The notes beneath the pieces are model-generated. The model saw nothing but the letters and a program-made list of their open reading frames with translations. It did not search any database and was not told the origin of the DNA. A stretch of 15,907 nt of DNA. Source: Chrysochromulina tobinii. Its lineage: Eukaryota; Haptophyta; Prymnesiales; Chrysochromulinaceae. Both the position numbers and the translations under genes were made by a program. The stretch is from positions 1-15,907 of the forward strand of contig JWZX01001641.1 of the NCBI GenBank assembly GCA_001275005.1. The letters run 5' to 3'. Numbering within the stretch: position 1 is the first letter of the stretch; each line of letters begins with the position of its first letter. Below are positions 14,764 to 15,907 of the stretch, one piece after another.

Positions 14764-15567
14764 GGATCGCGGTGCTTGATGCTCTCGCTCGCTCTGAGAG
14801 CAGCGCGAATCCGCGCTACCGGCTCGACTGTTCTGACATTTCGTTTGAGAGACCGACTCCTCTTGCCTCTTTAGGAAGCAAGTGCCTGATGTTCCCGATT
14901 AGGAAGGATGCAACCTCGGCCTTGCATGCTGTAGTTACTCAGATTCCACATTTGCGCGAGGGAACGTGCCTCACAGGGCACACGCGTTCAGTTCGGTAGC
15001 GTCCAGGACCCAGAGCGGGACACACCGCGCACTGTCCACTGACGCATCACGCCACTCCCAGATACACATGCAGATACAATGTAAATGCGCATGATAAACG
15101 CGACAAGCGACATGACCACGATTCGATTGGAGATCAAACTCGCTCGCGTCATTGCGCTCACTACACTGTACACTTTCTCGTACACTTTCGACTTTGCGGG
15201 GGCAGGGCAGCACACTTTTGCACACTTTCGACTTTCCGGGGGCAGGGCAGCTGTCACCAATGCAGCACACATTTGCTTCGTTTCCAGTACTCTGTATGAG
15301 TGTAGGCCCCTGAGATCTTGGAAAGTACCGTCATGATCGTCTCCGACTGTGCGGATGGTGGACTGGGGATCTCACTCCCTCGCAGCGCAGTGCCCGCGTC
15401 GTCGCTGTGACGGGGCCCGCCCCCCTCCCTCCCAAGCATCCACATCGCACATGAAGTGGACACGCCCTTTCCATGCGAGCTGCGTTCAGAACGCGCGCGG
15501 CCGCCGCGTGTGCCGCTGGCTCACATCTCACACACATCTTGTCTTATGGCAGAGCGACCATGTCCAT
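14764..15567. other. Upstream region of the GARP gene, no gene seen
   Basis: This 804-bp stretch lies between two minus-strand genes: the 3' end of the proline-rich membrane protein gene and the 5' end of the GARP gene. It is AT-richer than the genes and carries a 29-bp direct repeat (15182-15250). Short open frames have no recognisable content. Confidence 0.55.
15182..15250. repeat. 29-bp direct repeat, period 40 bp
   Basis: A unit running from ACACTTTCGACTTT to GGGGGCAGGGCAG occurs at 15182-15210 and 15222-15250 with a single mismatch. The linker CACACTTTTGC is itself similar to the unit's start, and ACACTTTC also occurs just upstream at about 15172. Confidence 0.9.
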
Positions 15568-15602
15568 CTACATCGCAGAGTGGAGTGGGATGGACATGGT
15601 CG
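15555..15602 (-). repeat. 13-bp perfect inverted repeat enclosing a stop codon
   Basis: Arms CGACCATGTCCAT (15555-15567) and ATGGACATGGTCG (15590-15602) are exact complements with a 22-nt loop. In the minus-strand transcript the first arm encodes the last codons around Thr-Met-Ser-Ile, the loop ends in the TAG stop, and the second arm starts on the next base. Confidence 0.9.
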
Positions 15603-15907
15603 TTCCCACCGCGAGGAGACGTTCATCTCTAGCCCGGCGGCGTTTCCATGCCAGCACGGTGAGGCCGGCCATGAGAAGGAGAACGGCGCAGACGGAGACG
15701 CCGCCTACGATGGGGCCGATGTTGTTCCCTTGCGCGTCCTTGCCCGAGGTCGCAAGTGCCCCAACGACGGGGACAAGAGGAGGTGCGACGGGGATAGGAG
15801 GTGGTGCGACGGGTGGTGGCGATGGCGGCGGCGATGGCGGCGGCGGCGGCGGCGGCGACGGCGGCGAAGATGGCGGCGGCGGCGGCGGCGGCGACGGCGG
15901 CGATGGC
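15568..15907 (-). CDS. C-terminal end of a proline-rich type I membrane protein (partial at right edge)
   Basis: The last 112 residues of a minus-strand gene that enters from beyond the window; the stop is TAG at 15568-15570. The visible part starts with about 45 residues of SPPPP-type repeats (from the GGC-rich tract 15810-15907), like the hydroxyproline-rich stalks of algal cell-surface proteins. A PVAPPLVPVVGALATSGKD linker follows. A single hydrophobic helix (NNIGPIVGGVSVCAVLLLM, then AGLTVLAW; about 15726-15646) comes next, then a stop-transfer cluster KRRRARDER and a short tail ending HSAM. This implies an extracellular N-terminus and a cytoplasmic tail of about 30 residues. The ectodomain function cannot be told from here. 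The GGC tract could be mistaken for a plain microsatellite, but its phase stays open and in frame with the helix. Confidence 0.75.
   Translation of the reverse strand, partial: PSPPSPPPPPPPSSPPSPPPPPPPSPPPSPPPVAPPPIPVAPPLVPVVGALATSGKDAQGNNIGPIVGGVSVCAVLLLMAGLTVLAWKRRRARDERLLAVGTTMSIPLHSAM

Noticed and set aside
13735-14779. Long plus-strand open frames across the GARP gene
   Set aside because: Only the minus strand encodes the SHLQKYR Myb domain; the plus frames mirror its Ala/Pro repeats.

Overview
This window looks like nuclear DNA of a unicellular eukaryote, most likely a GC-rich microalga. Two genes are split by short introns (about 93-146 nt) whose boundaries restore conserved reading frames. 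ATGs sit in Kozak-like contexts, and the protein families are eukaryotic: an AMT1-type ammonium transporter, a GARP-type Myb factor with SHLQKYR, an EF-hand/IQ protein, a DEAD-box RNA helicase, a GT61 glycosyltransferase and a proline-rich type I membrane protein. A haptophyte is my best guess from overall style (very GC-rich, few introns, SPPPP-rich surface protein). The lineage is inferred, not demonstrated. No bacterial operon, CRISPR array, phage gene or complete transposon was seen.

Layout, left to right. Positions 1-303 hold an inverted, intron-containing copy of the 5' end of an ammonium transporter gene. Its start codon is lost (ATG to ATA) and it runs off the left edge on the minus strand. 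An AT-richer spacer follows, with a palindromic 24-bp tandem repeat and a (GACTT)n microsatellite. A GT61-like glycosyltransferase (1118-2287, +) comes next, then the intact four-exon ammonium transporter (2617-4414, +). About 2 kb without a convincing gene (4415-6423) carries only diverged repeats and hairpins. Then comes a 900-residue IQ/EF-hand protein of unknown family (6424-9126, +). Two minus-strand genes follow: a short coiled-coil protein (9418-10035) and a two-exon small protein with a mitochondrial-type N-terminus (10543-10987). The latter shares a 167-bp divergent upstream region with a DBP3/DDX5-like DEAD-box helicase (11155-12768, +). The right part holds a GARP transcription factor (13375-14763, -) and, at the edge, the C-terminal end of a proline-rich membrane protein (15568 to beyond 15907, -) whose stop codon lies in the loop of a 13-bp perfect hairpin.

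The genes do not form one pathway; this is ordinary mixed nuclear gene order. The most noteworthy structure is the inverted AMT duplication (arms 1-303 and 2590-2886) flanking the glycosyltransferase gene. Because the intron is kept, the copy was made through DNA rather than by retrotransposition. The most noteworthy unknown proteins are the IQ/EF-hand protein and the small two-exon minus-strand protein. I found no clear new multi-gene system.
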